Shown one piece after another: positions 37,787-50,151 of a DNA stretch of 64,000 nucleotides. The translations under genes were made by a program, and so were the position numbers. Each line of letters opens with the position of its first letter. Within the stretch, counting starts at the first letter, position 1. The notes below the pieces were generated by a model. That model ran no database searches, was not told the DNA's origin, and saw nothing but the letters and a program-made list of their open reading frames with translations. This stretch comes from Nephromyces sp. MM_2019 (lineage: Eukaryota; Apicomplexa; Aconoidasida; Nephromycida): positions 27,232 to 91,231 of the forward strand of contig JADHZB010000280.1 of NCBI GenBank assembly GCA_015657535.1. Reading direction: 5' to 3'.

Positions 37787-38427
37787 ATGAAGAAAAGCCT
37801 AACAATGGCTACAAACACTGAACAAAATGTTGATAAGAAACCAGAGCTAGTTGATAAGAAACCAGAGCTATTTGAGGTAATTTCTGTCTCAGCAATAGGT
37901 CTTTGGAAATGGAATGAAATCGTAGGAGAATGCTCAATTTGTTTGGAATCAATAAGACTACCTTGTGTTGTTTGCCAAGCAGAGAAAAAGGTAAACTACC
38001 TTTCCTCGAGCCAACTAATGTTAATCTAATTATTAAAGTTTGATAACTTATATATAAACATCAGGCTATTTAAATAGCTATGTTCGATATTTGCACCTTT
38101 ACATTAGTTTGATGCAATAAATAAGTTGAAACTTAGATTGACCTTATCCTAAACCATAAATGATATTTGATTTTAATGCGTCAAATACCCAGCAATAGAT
38201 ATACCTCTATATTCAATCACCCAGCAATTCCTACTAAACTTCATAACTTCTATAATCTTTTTTTACCTATCCCTCAAAATTTTAACTGAAAAATATAGGC
38301 TGACACTCCTATCACCTGTGAAGAATTTCGTGGACCATGTGGTCATAGCTTTCACAATCATTGTATAATGAAGTGGAGACAAATGAGACTTGTATGCCCA
38401 ATTTGTAATCGCAATTGGATTGAATAA
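37787..38427 (+). CDS. RBX1: RBX1/RBX2-type RING-H2 protein of cullin-RING ubiquitin ligases
   Basis: Exons 37787-37990 and 38299-38427 give 110 residues, or 104 from the second ATG at 37805; RBX1 is about 108. The conserved N-terminal strand that inserts into cullins is seen as FEVISVSAIGLWKWNE. It is followed by zinc ligands CSIC, CVVCQA, a lone Cys, CGHSFHNHC, and CPICNRNW at the end. The three-zinc arrangement with the CVVC insert is typical of RBX proteins rather than ordinary RINGs. The last ligand is Cys, as in RBX2 and APC11, where RBX1 has Asp. The protein would recruit E2 enzymes to cullin scaffolds. The N-terminal tail carries a duplicated seven-residue VDKKPEL. The intron is 308 bases. 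Confidence 0.88.
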
Positions 38428-38870
38428 ACATTGAATTTGTAACATTTAGCTACACATAATACCTCAAACAATACTCACTTTTTGATGTATTTACCATCTT
38501 ATTACCATTCAATTTAATATCTCTAAATATTTTGAACTATGTTATAATCACTTTAAGCGATTTTCAAAGGCATTTTAACTTTTCTCAAATGAGAATTCTC
38601 ACTTGTTACTTTTCAACTAAAAACTAGATCTTATATCCTCCTCGAATTTTCGAAGTTGAGTACTAACTATTATCCCAGAAACAAATTATATTTGATGTAA
38701 AATAATAGAATGTTTTACTAAAACAATTTAATGTTTTCTTGTAGATGCTAAATAATAGAATAATACTAATTATCCTATTTTAATCATTCTAATTATTCAG
38801 ACAAAAGCTCAGGTTTTCTTACAAACCAATTGAAAAATCAACTATCCCAATCTTTATAATCTTAGTCTCT
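38428..38870. other. Intergenic between convergent genes
   Basis: About 440 bases of AT-rich DNA between two 3' ends. Nothing else is seen. Confidence 0.5.
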
Positions 38871-41247
38871 CTAAATAAGCACATACTCTATATTTTCTCT
38901 GATAACATTTCCTATGAGCTTTTCGCACCCAGAATGAAATCCAGAAGAACCCATTGAAATTGGAAATAGTGGTTTATCTTGAGAATCAATGGAACTATAG
39001 AATTCCATCCTATTCATGAATTGTTCACTTCCTTGACTCTTTGAACCACTTAAGTCCATACTGTTCTCATCTAAAATAGGTGAAAATTCAATTAAAACTT
39101 AACAATTGAATTTGAAAGACACTTAAGAACTTTAACAAAATCTTTGAAGTAAGTTTATTTCATCTATTTGCTAAAGGCTTACATGAACTTCCACCTTCAT
39201 TATCACTACTATATTGACTCATTCTTGAAATTCCACCTAAACTTTGACTCGAAAAATGATGTGATCCTTCAATTGAATTGAAACCTAAACCATATATCAT
39301 TTAATGATTTCAAAAACTTTGAAAATATTTACAAGACTTACCAGATGATATATCTCTGCTAGTATATTTGTAATCTGATAATTTGGAAAGATCATACTCG
39401 GGAACTGGGTTTTGTTTGGATGATGTTATAGAATCCTGTTTATTTAATGTAATCAAAAATGTTACATAAACATTTTTCGTATATTTATAACACATTTAAA
39501 AACAAAATTATACCCACCACTGTATTTAACTGTTGAGTGTTTTCAACCTTCCCTCCATTTTGGATTACTAAGTTTGACTCAATTGGATGGTTACGGCTAA
39601 CTGGATTGAACATTTCATATCCATATTCTTTTCCATTAAATATTGGATAACATCCTCCCGTTTCATGAATCTTTGTGTATTCTTTTATTTTTTCAATACA
39701 AAGACCATTATCAATATTTTTAATTGAATACTTGGTACCAAGTTGCTATAAATAAACAAATTTTATAAATATAATAATTTACTTTTAATGAATTCAGATA
39801 TAGCTTACTTTAAAAACATGAGCTTTTTTATCGTCTATGAGTGATTTCTCCCGAAATTTCTCAAAATCTGGAATTTTTTCACTGCCTTTTAGATTTTTGA
39901 TTTTATCCCATGTATCATGTACTGAAGAGCCAAAGTTAAGACCCCAAATTGATTTCTTAGCTTCATCCCCAACACTAAGAAAGAAATCTTGATTTGGTTG
40001 CTTAGTGCTTACGATAAAGTTTTCTCTTTTTTTTTCTTTGCCTAAACATTCCTCTTTTGGCCTACTTTCATAATTTGGTTCTAAACAATCCAATAAAAAA
40101 AAAACTTTGATAACGATTCATACCCATCTCAACTACTTTTCCTACCTTCTTTAAATTTATTTTTGAACATTATATTAGTATGATTCATGATTGTTTGGTA
40201 TCTTTGTGTCTCAATATTACTATTGATATTGGTTTGTTTAATCGGCTTGATTTCTTTAACATCAGCAATTTGATCCTAAAAATAAACCAAAATCATATAA
40301 TTATATCACTAGATTCTTTATATATATTAGGCATAAATAGGTAAAACTCAATTATTTATAAGGGTTAAGGTGCAATGCCCAAGATAAAATCTTTCCTACC
40401 ATATAATTTTTATTCAATTTTCCCTTTGGGTTCTTAAAAATTGACATTGCATTATTCCAAATTAGCTGAGTGAATGTATTTTCAAGCTCCAAATTATTGT
40501 TTGTGCTAAGATAAGTAGATATTTCAGAATGCCTTTGACTCCCCTCAAAGCTCGACTGACGACTTTCTATAACAGAAATGTTTATTTCGAAAATCTCATT
40601 TACATTTGGAGTATACTCAGAAAAAATGAATTTCTCACCTGGTGCTTCAGGACATATTGAAGATTTTCTTCCAGAGATATTCCTTTTTAATTCCTTCGAG
40701 TTTTTTCCTATATTATATTGTTCAATCATCACGCTTGAACACTTATCTAATGGCAGGACAACTGTTGAGTTGTCAACCATCCCGTTAACCGAAAGCTTAA
40801 TAGGGTTTACGTGATAGTTTTGATTGTCACCCCTGAATTATAGAATTTGAAAATTTTTCTCAAACACTATATATTATATTTAAGTCATAAAGGAAACCTT
40901 TTCATATCTTTGAACCAATTTTGCAATGAATTGATAACAGAATTCCTATTTAATTTTCCCAAGGTCTTATCGTAAATCTTTGACCAGCCATCACTTGTAT
41001 TTTCTTTTTTTATTGTATTGTAAACCGTTTTTAACGAGGCATTTTTCACTCCTTTTACGCTGTTGTTCTTAGGTTCTGGTTGCCAGCCAACATTATCAAC
41101 ATTTTCACAGAACTCGGAATCGTCCACACTAGGTTTATAAAATTTAATGAAGCTTAGAGGAAATTGACTAGAAATCTTAGGTATTTCACTAATTGATTCA
41201 TTGAGGTAAACGGGTGGGCCCAGATCATATTGCTCTGGGTTTGCCAT
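38871..41247 (-). CDS. Unknown hydrophilic protein, eight exons
   Basis: Minus-strand exons 41247-40898, 40832-40400, 40275-40146, 40080-39809, 39745-39518, 39435-39342, 39284-39183 and 39070-38871 join with consistent phases (1809 bases, 602 residues). The protein starts MANPEQYDLGPPVYLNE. It is rich in Ser, Asn, Lys and Glu and has several aromatic islands, for example DGWSKIYDKTLGKL, SLQNWFKDMKR and FGSSVHDTWDKIKNLKG. The C-terminal 150 residues are Ser-rich (for example SQYSSDNEGGSS). No signal peptide or membrane span is visible. I do not recognise a domain. Introns are 65 to 124 bases. Confidence 0.62.
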
Positions 41248-41620
41248 AATTTATATAGGTCACAAAGTTTTCAGGGTCTAAATGAAATTATAAATTTTTT
41301 TTAAATTCAAACATGTAGTAATATAGTTTACGCAGGTGTTTCAGGTTGTCAAGCATTACATTTTCAGAAAAAATTTCCCATTAATACTTGCAATTTCACC
41401 ACATAATGTAAGCTTATTAGGGTTTTAATAATTTAAGAGAAATATCTAAGCAATATGTATTCATAGACTAACAAGGAAAGTAAAAATATAATTTCTATAT
41501 AATTATTACTTTCTTGGTTATGATTTGTAGTTCATTAAAAATTATTTTGAAAATGTTTTTGAATTCCGCCAAAAATTGTGTTTTTTAAGTAAAATTAGTT
41601 TATATAATTATAATGTGATT
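41248..41620. other. Intergenic, no gene seen
   Basis: About 370 bases of AT-rich DNA between two minus-strand genes. Confidence 0.5.
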
Positions 41621-42132
41621 TCAATCAGAAAATGCTAGAAATTTATTATCATAAAATAATTTATTTAGTGCAGAATCCGATTCTCCCCTGGACCTGACTT
41701 GACCAGATATGTAGAAAGTTTTCGAATTCCCTGGTACATATACACCATTGGAATCAACCTAGCAAGATAGAAATGAATGATGAATTTCCAAAACTTAATA
41801 GCTAAATATTTTATTTTATATGATCTGTGTTGTAAAATCAGCTAGAAAAGTGTTTAGATTTAAGTTAAGTATTCAACAAATAAAAAATGTGATATGTGAA
41901 TTTAAAATGTTATGAAGAACCAGAAAGTTGTTGAATCATGTAGTAATTATCCAATTAATTAATAGAAAACTTAAATTTATGTGTAAAGTATGTTTGAGAG
42001 TAAATATATTTATATTTTAGTGGGATATACCTCTCCAACATCAATTTGGATAGCGCCATGATCATTTGCTGAAATGATACGGGATGTGGCATCGCATTTG
42101 CGGAGTTTTATGACATCATTTGAGCCTTCCAT
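41621..42132 (-). CDS. RPS21: 40S ribosomal protein eS21
   Basis: Two minus-strand exons, 42132-42031 and 41758-41621, give 79 residues; eS21 is usually 81-87. The family pattern is clear: LRKCDATSRIISANDHGAIQ (family form RKCSATNRLI..KDHASVQ), IDVGEVDSNGVYV, then TFYISGQVRSRGESDSALN (family TFALCGFVRAQGDADSALD). The protein belongs to the small ribosomal subunit, near the mRNA exit side. The ATG follows directly after an acceptor (TGTAG|ATG), so a 5'-UTR intron, or a short upstream coding exon, is likely. The N-terminus is about four residues shorter than usual. The intron of 272 bases begins GTATAT. Each exon alone is under 50 codons. Confidence 0.85.
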
Positions 42133-43770
42133 CTACAGAATGAAGAAAATAGGGATATTTTGGATGTTTATGTAGTCGTAGCATCACAGAGAGACTTCAT
42201 TTCTACTTTCGATATAGGGTTTCTTTTTTATCTACTTAAGCTCAAAATATGAAATTCTTTTTTGACAGTTCACTAAATAGGCTTAAAATACGAAATTACT
42301 GTCATTCTTTTGCTACTTATACTTAAATTTTCGATGAGGAAGCTGAGTATATTAAGTTATACATTTTAAGAAGAATAGGGTATGTTAAAGAAATCTATAT
42401 AGCTGACAAAAAGACTTTAAATCAGCTTAGTTTCAAGTAAGTCAGCTGTGATAATCATAGAGAATAATATTTTACAGAAAGCTATATATATGTAATGTAA
42501 TGATACTTATCTTTTCTTACCTTTTTGTAGGTATGTGTGTGTGTAAAGAGGTAATTACTAAGTTTTAAAAGTTAATGTTGATAAAAAAAGAAAAGGAGAA
42601 GTCTTTGAAAGATTATTTGATCACAAAGTCAATAAAAAATTGTATAACAAAAATTAAAGAAGTTGATGATTATTTTATATCAAAAAGGAGGTAGAAAATA
42701 TTATAATAATACTTAGAAGGTGTTATTGGCTAATTTTCAAATTTATCCCAAAGAGTTGTATCGTTGACTCAGATTCATTTTTAAATTACTAGCAGAAGAA
42801 ATAATCAAACTCAATTATTATTTATGTATATATTTTTAAGACATACACAGAATATATTAATTGCAAGAATTTTTCAGAACGTTGGTAGATATAATAAGTA
42901 TTTTATACATGTTAATATATTGTTAAGCACGCATTGTTAGTATTTTCATTCATAATTTAGACAATAGCTCATTATAACATCTTTTACACAAGATTTGGAA
43001 GTGTGTATTTTAATTATAGCAAGTTTTTCATCAAGAGAATTCCAAGCATACATGTGTACAGGTATACACTAAAGCACTTACGTAAATATATACATAAACA
43101 CTGTTATGATTGTTAGAGTAAGCTACTACACATTGATAATAACTTTGAAGTTAACTTTAAGGCTCAGCACAATTTAGCTTTTACTTTTCAACAAAACTGT
43201 TGCTTCACATAATTTACATTTTTTTGAAACTAAATATCTTCAAAATCAACTAACAAATTTGCAATTCAATTTATAAACATAAAGAATTCAAAATCATTGA
43301 TACTTTTTCTCATCGTATTCGAATATAAGTATTCAACTTTCAAAGTAAAGTCATTGAATAATTAACCTAAAATATAGTTAGCCATGATTTTGTGCTTAAA
43401 TATATTTTATGGATTGCTAACCATTGATATACTTGTTTGTTTACCTAACTTTTACAGTGTGTAACTAAATATATATATATACTAAGCAATAATTACACAA
43501 TTCCTATAATCATGTTTCCCTAGTTTCCATTTTCTCAAGGGAATTTTAACGATTTTTTTCTTAATTTTAAAATCAGACAGCTCCCTCAACAACCAACCTT
43601 ATATGTTTAATATATATCATTTATAAAACGCTTCAGGTGTATGGATAAATACAAGTAGAGACATATATAACTTAGCTCCAACTGTGTAAATGTATGTATA
43701 TGTTTAAGGATTAATCTAAATAAATCTTACATTTTTGTGCATATATTTTGTTGTATGTATAATAATAATA

Positions 43771-43792
43771 AATATATATATATATATATATT
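43771..43792. repeat. TA dinucleotide run
   Basis: An uninterrupted AT alternation of about 22 bases. Confidence 0.85.
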
Positions 43793-43924
43793 ATTAATGA
43801 TTTCTGATCTATTAATCCTTTATATCAATTATTACTTATAAATATTATGCCATTTATAATAATAGAAATAAGTAAAACTAAATAGAATATATAATAATGT
43901 CTTTTCTATTGAAATGTCTTAAAT

Positions 43925-43977
43925 GAGTCTTTTACACAAACATTAAAAAAAATACACAAACATTAAAAAAAAGACTC
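43925..43977. repeat. Two direct copies of a 20-base unit between short inverted repeats
   Basis: The unit tacacaaacattaaaaaaaa occurs twice in a row. The block opens with gagtctttt and closes with its reverse complement aaaagactc. Confidence 0.75.
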
Positions 43978-44221
43978 GTCAGTTATGTAGATGTTCGATA
44001 TGCATTTTACAAATATTAAATAAGAATAATCATATTTTCTTTAATAGCTAAACTCAACCAAACTTCGATTTTAATAATTTAAAAAACAATTTGTAACAAG
44101 ACGCATTATTATTATATATTCTAATTTAAGAGATCTGTGTGCGTAATCTATGTATATGTGAGTATATATATGTGTATAAGAAATCTATAAAACAGCATAT
44201 ATCATATAATTAATTATAGTC

Positions 44222-47200
44222 ATGAATGAACAAATCGATCATATATCTTATTGCCAAAACGATGACAGCCTTAATATATCAAATAATAACATTGATGACA
44301 TGGATAACACAGCTGAAACTGTGTGCGTAGAATCCAGTCCTAAGGTAAGGAATTAATGTGTGTGTATGTTTTCGTTCGATATATTGGATAAAGCGTGTTT
44401 GTGTATTTTTAAGTTACAATAGGTAGTACATATGCGTATTGATAATTCGATTTATCAATTATTGTGCCTACGTACTTAAAAATATTTAACAGTATATGTG
44501 CTTATATATCAGAGCGTGTATGTGCTTTTCTGTTTATAATTAATTGGGTAGTATGTGTGTATCATGCATAGGATAATGCTCATATATGTGTGATTATGAT
44601 TTATTGCCTAGAGTTTTATGCTTGTTTACAACCTAATGCGTTTATGTACATGTAATGTGTTGAGCCACATGTATGAGTTAAATTATAATTTTGAGAAGTT
44701 CAAAGGTGTGTCTGAGTTCTTATGATGCATTGGTTAGTGTGTGTGTGTGTATATGGATGTAAAAACATATCTTATTAATTATGTAATGTCTATAATGTTT
44801 TATGGAGTGTGTGTATATAAATAATTGCATGGTGTTTGAGGGGGTATAGATGCTAATAAAGATATGTGAGTTTGTGTGTGTGTTTTTAATTACACTTAAA
44901 GATGTGTGTGTGCTTATAAGTGTGTCTAAAACACGTAAGTATATAAAAATGTGGGAACATGTTTATGTTATAGGGATCGAGGATATCCATCCCATATGAT
45001 TCAAGTGAGGTGTTTGAACAGTTGAAAGATTATTTACTGAAAATTCTTGAAGATAAAATATTGGTGTATATAGGGAGTTGTAGAATGGCATCACCCTCAA
45101 GCAAAAACACACACACACATGAGCTTAGTGAGGAACAAAAGACTATTGTATTAACTCATTTAGATAGGATAAATGCCGTAAATTCATTTCAAGATTTGTT
45201 GCCATATTATGATTTATTTTATGATTTCAAGGAGCACGAAAGTAAAACTGATAAGTTGTGTACAGATCAAAACAAAATAGAATATTATATTGAAAGCTTA
45301 AAACAATTGCAAGATGTCGTACCTTTTGGAGATTTGGCGGAATGTTATCAAAATGATACACGTGGAGAAGATGAGAGATCAAAACTATCAATAGTTAGGC
45401 AAGGTGAGTGTGATAATAGTGATGATAACCACATGGATCATTATTATTTTGAAAATCACACACAAGGTGTATTCAATTGTGGGGACAACACAACTCAGTA
45501 TATGCATTCATTATACACTGGAGATGTGTATAATATATCGAAACCAACGAATTGTGAATCTGAACAACAATCTATGAAGCTGTCACAGATTATTTTAAGC
45601 TCAAATATTTATGTTCAAAAAGAGAAACTTGTTAAGGTTATAATGGAATTGAGAGAGCTTGATTTGGGAGGAATGGATAAAGAAAACGTTTGTAATTATC
45701 ACATACAAAAAATAAAGGATATAAACTCATATAATAGCAAAGAATTATGTAACTATTGTGCAATATTTAACGCTTTAAATAAGGGAAAAGAAAATTTGAA
45801 AAAAGTTGATTTGGATGACGTTTGGTATGATTTGGTGTTACTTAAAGAACATGAGCAGTGCAAGCAAATCCTTTCCTATAAACAAAATGAGAAAGATTAT
45901 GGGTTACGGCACAAAAATACGTTTAAAGGTGTGTGGTGGGTGGGGGTGTGTATGTGGGGGTGTATGGTGTGAAGGTAGGCGCGTGTGTATGTATATGGGT
46001 GTAGAGGTGTAAAAGTGTGTGAATATGTGTAGAATAAGGGGTGCTATATTTTGTATGGGGAAGGAGAGGATTTGTGTAATGCCTATGAGTATGAGAAAGA
46101 GGGTTGATTATGAAGTTTGGAGTAGTGATGATGCTGTGTTTGTTGTTTGGGTAGTGTCTACAACGTATTTTTTGCCTGATTTGAGGGAATATTTAATGGG
46201 TGTGTATTACAATGATTAATCCACCTTGATACGTGTGTTTATAAGTTTTAGGGATTATTTGATTGTGAAGATATATTCCTCAGAATTTTTTGTTTCAGTG
46301 TGTATATCCATGAGTAAATCTTCATGATTGAGTGTTTATGTATGTGTATGTGTGCATTTAATTGCCTTGAGTGAGTTCGAGTATTATGTATATTGAAATG
46401 GTGTAAGTACCCTTATTGGGTGTGTTTGTGCATTTATCATTCATGTATTCCTAATTATTGTAGATAGCATGTGTTATTTTAAAAAAATGTGTATACACCA
46501 TTTCAATCATATTCATTCACGTATGTGCACATATACTCATGTAGATCTATCTATTCATATGAACAGTCAAATAGACACCTGTAGGTTTATTCTTGTATAC
46601 ACATATGTAAATCAATTCAAAAATACACACCCCTACACGCATGTATTATCTGTTCACACTACCACATTCATATGTTATACGTTCACACTCCGACACATCC
46701 ATACAAAATTTAACTTAATTCATTCCCTATAAAGTAGAAAAATTTCAATCTAATGGGGTTGAAAATAATGACCTCCATGATGCGAATTGTTGTTCAAGTG
46801 ATACACACAAAAAATATAAGTCAAAATCATCTAAAAAACAACCCAAAAAAAAAAAAATTGAAAATGAACATGATATTGAAAGTTTAGCCGAAAAGGCTAG
46901 GGAATACTCCAAAGTGACGGGTGTGTTTTATGGCAGGACTTGTAAATGCTGGGTAGCCCAAGTACCTGTTAGCAAAGGTCTATAAATACAAATATATATA
47001 TATGTATACACGCATAAACTATAGATATAAATTTATATAAACACACATACAACAAATGCAAGTATGTAAGCACAGATATATACACAACAATATATACATA
47101 TATATATGTAAAAATACATATATATACTAAGGAGTATATAGATGTATTGGTAAAATATTAATTACAGCTACGCGTCTACGTGTGTGTACATGTTAAGAGA

Positions 47201-48492
47201 GTAGCATAAACATATACTCAAAAGCATACTGATACATACATGTATATGCACGAAAGTGTATATACATCTTGCCACGTTCACATACATTTAGATATATACC
47301 AATACACAAGTATATAATGAGAATGTAACAGATTTCTTTATTAAGACTTTTATACCACAATTTATAAATATGCAATTTTGCATGCAAATAACAGACTAAT
47401 TTTTGATACATATCATATATATAAACACAAACGTAACTTGAGGCCATTTAGTAATATATATATATATGCATTATCATAGGATTTCAAAGTGTAGGTTACT
47501 AGATGAGTGCAATGATACCCAAATAGATGCAGAAATGAACCAAATTTTATACAAATTTTACATATAAATTCCTCTTGTTAGGCAAGATTAAACAGGTGTA
47601 TTTTTCAGTCAAGAAACATAAATTTAATGATGCCAGAGAAATGGCCATAAACTGCAGAAATGATGCATTGAAGCGCTTCCCAAGATTTTCATCTCGTCGA
47701 AAAGAAAAGTCCGACTTAGACGAAGTACAGGATTTTGATGAAAGTACGAGTTTTATTAAGAAATCAAATAAGCAGAAACGTTCAAAGAAACGTTATTCAA
47801 AACCTAAGAATCAATTAAACAAATACATACTCACACCACCTGATAGCGCCTCAGAGTTACATATTGGTGAGTTTTGAGGAGTGAGGGAGGGGTGGTACTA
47901 GTGGTTTAGAAATTTTAATTTTTTTTGAAAAAGTTATGTTGGTGTGAGATGCGTTGTTGTGTGTGAGTTGTTTGGTAAAACTTTTGGAAACATACTGAAG
48001 AGTGTGTAATATACAGAGCCTGTTAATTTGGGTGTGTTTTTGTTCATATATATGTTTATCTTTGAGGGTGCATATTGTTATGTGTGTGTTGCTATTTTTG
48101 CAAATATATTTGCATATGCTTGGCTTTGGGTGCATATCGTGTGAGGTATGTGTATTATATATGCATAAGTATCTAGACAGAAAATATATAATACAACAAA
48201 TACCACATATTCAAATGCTACACATGTAACATGTACACACATATTCATTATTATTGGTTGAGTCTTCCAAGTGTTTGAAAAGATTTATTATATATATAAC
48301 TTTTTTTTATAACCAGACTATAGTCAAGAAGAGGGCGACAAATATGATAGCCAATCAATTGAAAATTCAACCTCAGATTTACACACTACTGACACTTTAT
48401 TAACAAAAAGTGAAAATCACAACGAAATTTGTTCAGATGAATACCAAGAGCAACCATACTTTAAAGAATTCATAAATTATGATGATATTTAG
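44222..48492 (+). CDS. ApiAP2-family transcription factor, one AP2 domain, five exons
   Basis: Exons 44222-44344, 44974-45928, 46738-46977, 47582-47866 and 48317-48492 join in phase (1779 bases, 592 residues). The AP2 domain sits at about residues 420-475: TGVFYGRTCKCWVAQV is the beta-sheet part and FSVKKHKFNDAREMAINCRN is the last strand and helix, the usual ApiAP2 pattern. These factors bind DNA through the sheet and control stage-specific genes in apicomplexans. A basic stretch before it (KYKSKSSKKQPKKKK) suits a nuclear localisation signal. The first 360 residues are helical and acidic without a known domain. A 604-base intron splits the AP2 domain after PVSK. Introns of 450 to 810 bases are far longer than those in the left part and are filled with TG and CA runs. 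Confidence 0.85.
45929..46737 (+). other. Long AP2-gene intron with a TG-rich 5' half and a CA-rich 3' half
   Basis: The 5' half (about 45929-46430) is dominated by GTGTG, GGTG and GGGTG. The 3' half (about 46490-46700) is dominated by CACA, ACAC and CACTC. The halves are complementary in sense and could pair in the transcript. A 66-codon frame (46019-46219) lies inside; I treat it as intronic, but an extra exon is possible. Confidence 0.5.
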
Positions 48493-50151
48493 GAGAATTC
48501 AACAATATCAAGAAAATTTAAGAAATTTTGTGTCATCTTTTTTATTCACACACACATGATATTTTTTTGTATGTATTATATAAATATATATTTATTTTTT
48601 GTCCATTTTAATTTTGTGTTGTTTCTATTCTAGTCAATTTGTGTGTTGCATAGGTGGTTCACTCTACATATATATATACATGTATATATAAATCGTCAAG
48701 ATATGAATAATCATTATATATACATTCACTGTGACAAATTCCACACACATTGTATATGTGAGTTGTGTCACATCTACACATTATGTGTTATGTGACATGT
48801 ATATTACAGTGTATAATTAGATATTATGGTTTTATCTTAACATGTATAATATATACATGCGTGTGTAATATATGCCTAGCTAAAGCAAAGTATGTGCGTT
48901 AAATATATATATAAATTAATATGTTATTTTTAAAAAAAAAGTAAAACATATCGAAATAATACTGATATTTATTTTTTAAAGTTTATATATAAAAAATAGA
49001 GTATAAACAAGAATGGATAAACCACTTTTTTAATTTCGAATAACTTACGCATTTTGTTCAATAAAATTATAATTTCTACAAACTCAAACATTTAATCATT
49101 ATTGATTTAAATATTATATTTTAATCAACTTTATAAAAAGAAAAAAATATAGAAATTTGAAAATTATTTGGCTACTATAAGATCATTTTGTTTATTTCAT
49201 TTTACATATACAAACAAATAAGTTTTCATTTGAATTTGAAATATTTCATAAACACAACATATAGAAAAAACTATACAGCCTCTTATGTTGAGGAAAACAG
49301 AAAAATTCACATTAAAAAGTAATATGAAACTTAGCAAATATATACACACATATACATTATATATTGATATCAAATTTAATAAAAACATCAATGTTTTGCA
49401 TAGTACAACAAGTGATTATTCATAATTCACATGTTAAAACTATTTTCAACTGTTTAAATATATACATAGGTTTGTTAGATAGTTACTTTGAGAGCTGTTG
49501 AGTTATATACACATTTGAGACTACACGGATTCTACCTAATGATTAGAATTATTACCACACACAGTATTTCACTACAGGTACACTTAAAACACATATGCTT
49601 CACAACACACCAATAACCCATAAGACACATGCAATTAACCAATATATAATCCACAACGTACACATATTTTACAATGTGTACAGATATAGTCCACACCACA
49701 CATAAATCACACAGTTCAAACATCCTCACACCCATTCAACATCCATAGTAAACACAAACTCACACACATTTACAAACAAATACTACCTACCTCACTTATC
49801 ATCTAACCTCACATTTAAAACTTCAACATTTCTACTCAATTTCCATAAAAAGACTACTCCCCATTTATACTCCCTGATGATTTTCCCCAATTTGTAATAC
49901 TTTAGTCTATTATCCCCCAACAATTTTCCTGCTAACNCCCCCCCCACCCGGTCAACTTAATCCAACAAACTTACGGCCAATACTCCCACACCAACTTTCG
50001 CCTACCCCAAACTCTCCCTTCCACTCCCTAATAACTCCCCCCCTCACCACTCACCTTCACTGCCTCCCTCCCCTCAAAACAACATCTCCCCCAATTTATA
50101 TAAAATGAAACATAACTTATAATTTGTATAATTTGATAATTTTGAACACAA
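48493..50151. other. Intergenic, AT-, TA- and CA-rich, with one unknown base
   Basis: About 1.65 kb without a gene. From about 49.5 kb to 50.1 kb the plus strand is poor in G and rich in C and A, including a C run with one N at 49937. This is probably the promoter side of the next gene. Confidence 0.5.
49937..49937. other. Ambiguous base (N) at the start of a C homopolymer
   Basis: The sequence reads gctaac N followed by a run of C. It marks an unresolved homopolymer call or a small assembly gap. Confidence 0.95.

Larger units (their letters stand above)
42133..44221. other. Intergenic region where base texture changes
   Basis: About 2.1 kb between divergent genes. From about 42.5 kb onward TG runs and TA runs begin, and they continue to the right edge. 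It also contains a direct repeat framed by short inverted repeats (43925-43977) and a TA run (43771-43792). No gene is seen. Confidence 0.5.

Noticed and set aside
45806..46219. Plus-strand frames rich in Gly, Val, Trp and Cys after AP2 exon 2
   Set aside because: They read the TG-rich intron or overlap exon 2 in another frame; no family match and no fitting splice pair, though an extra exon is not fully excluded.
49532..49735. 67-codon Cys/Val-rich minus frame
   Set aside because: Produced by CA-rich sequence read on the opposite strand; no support.
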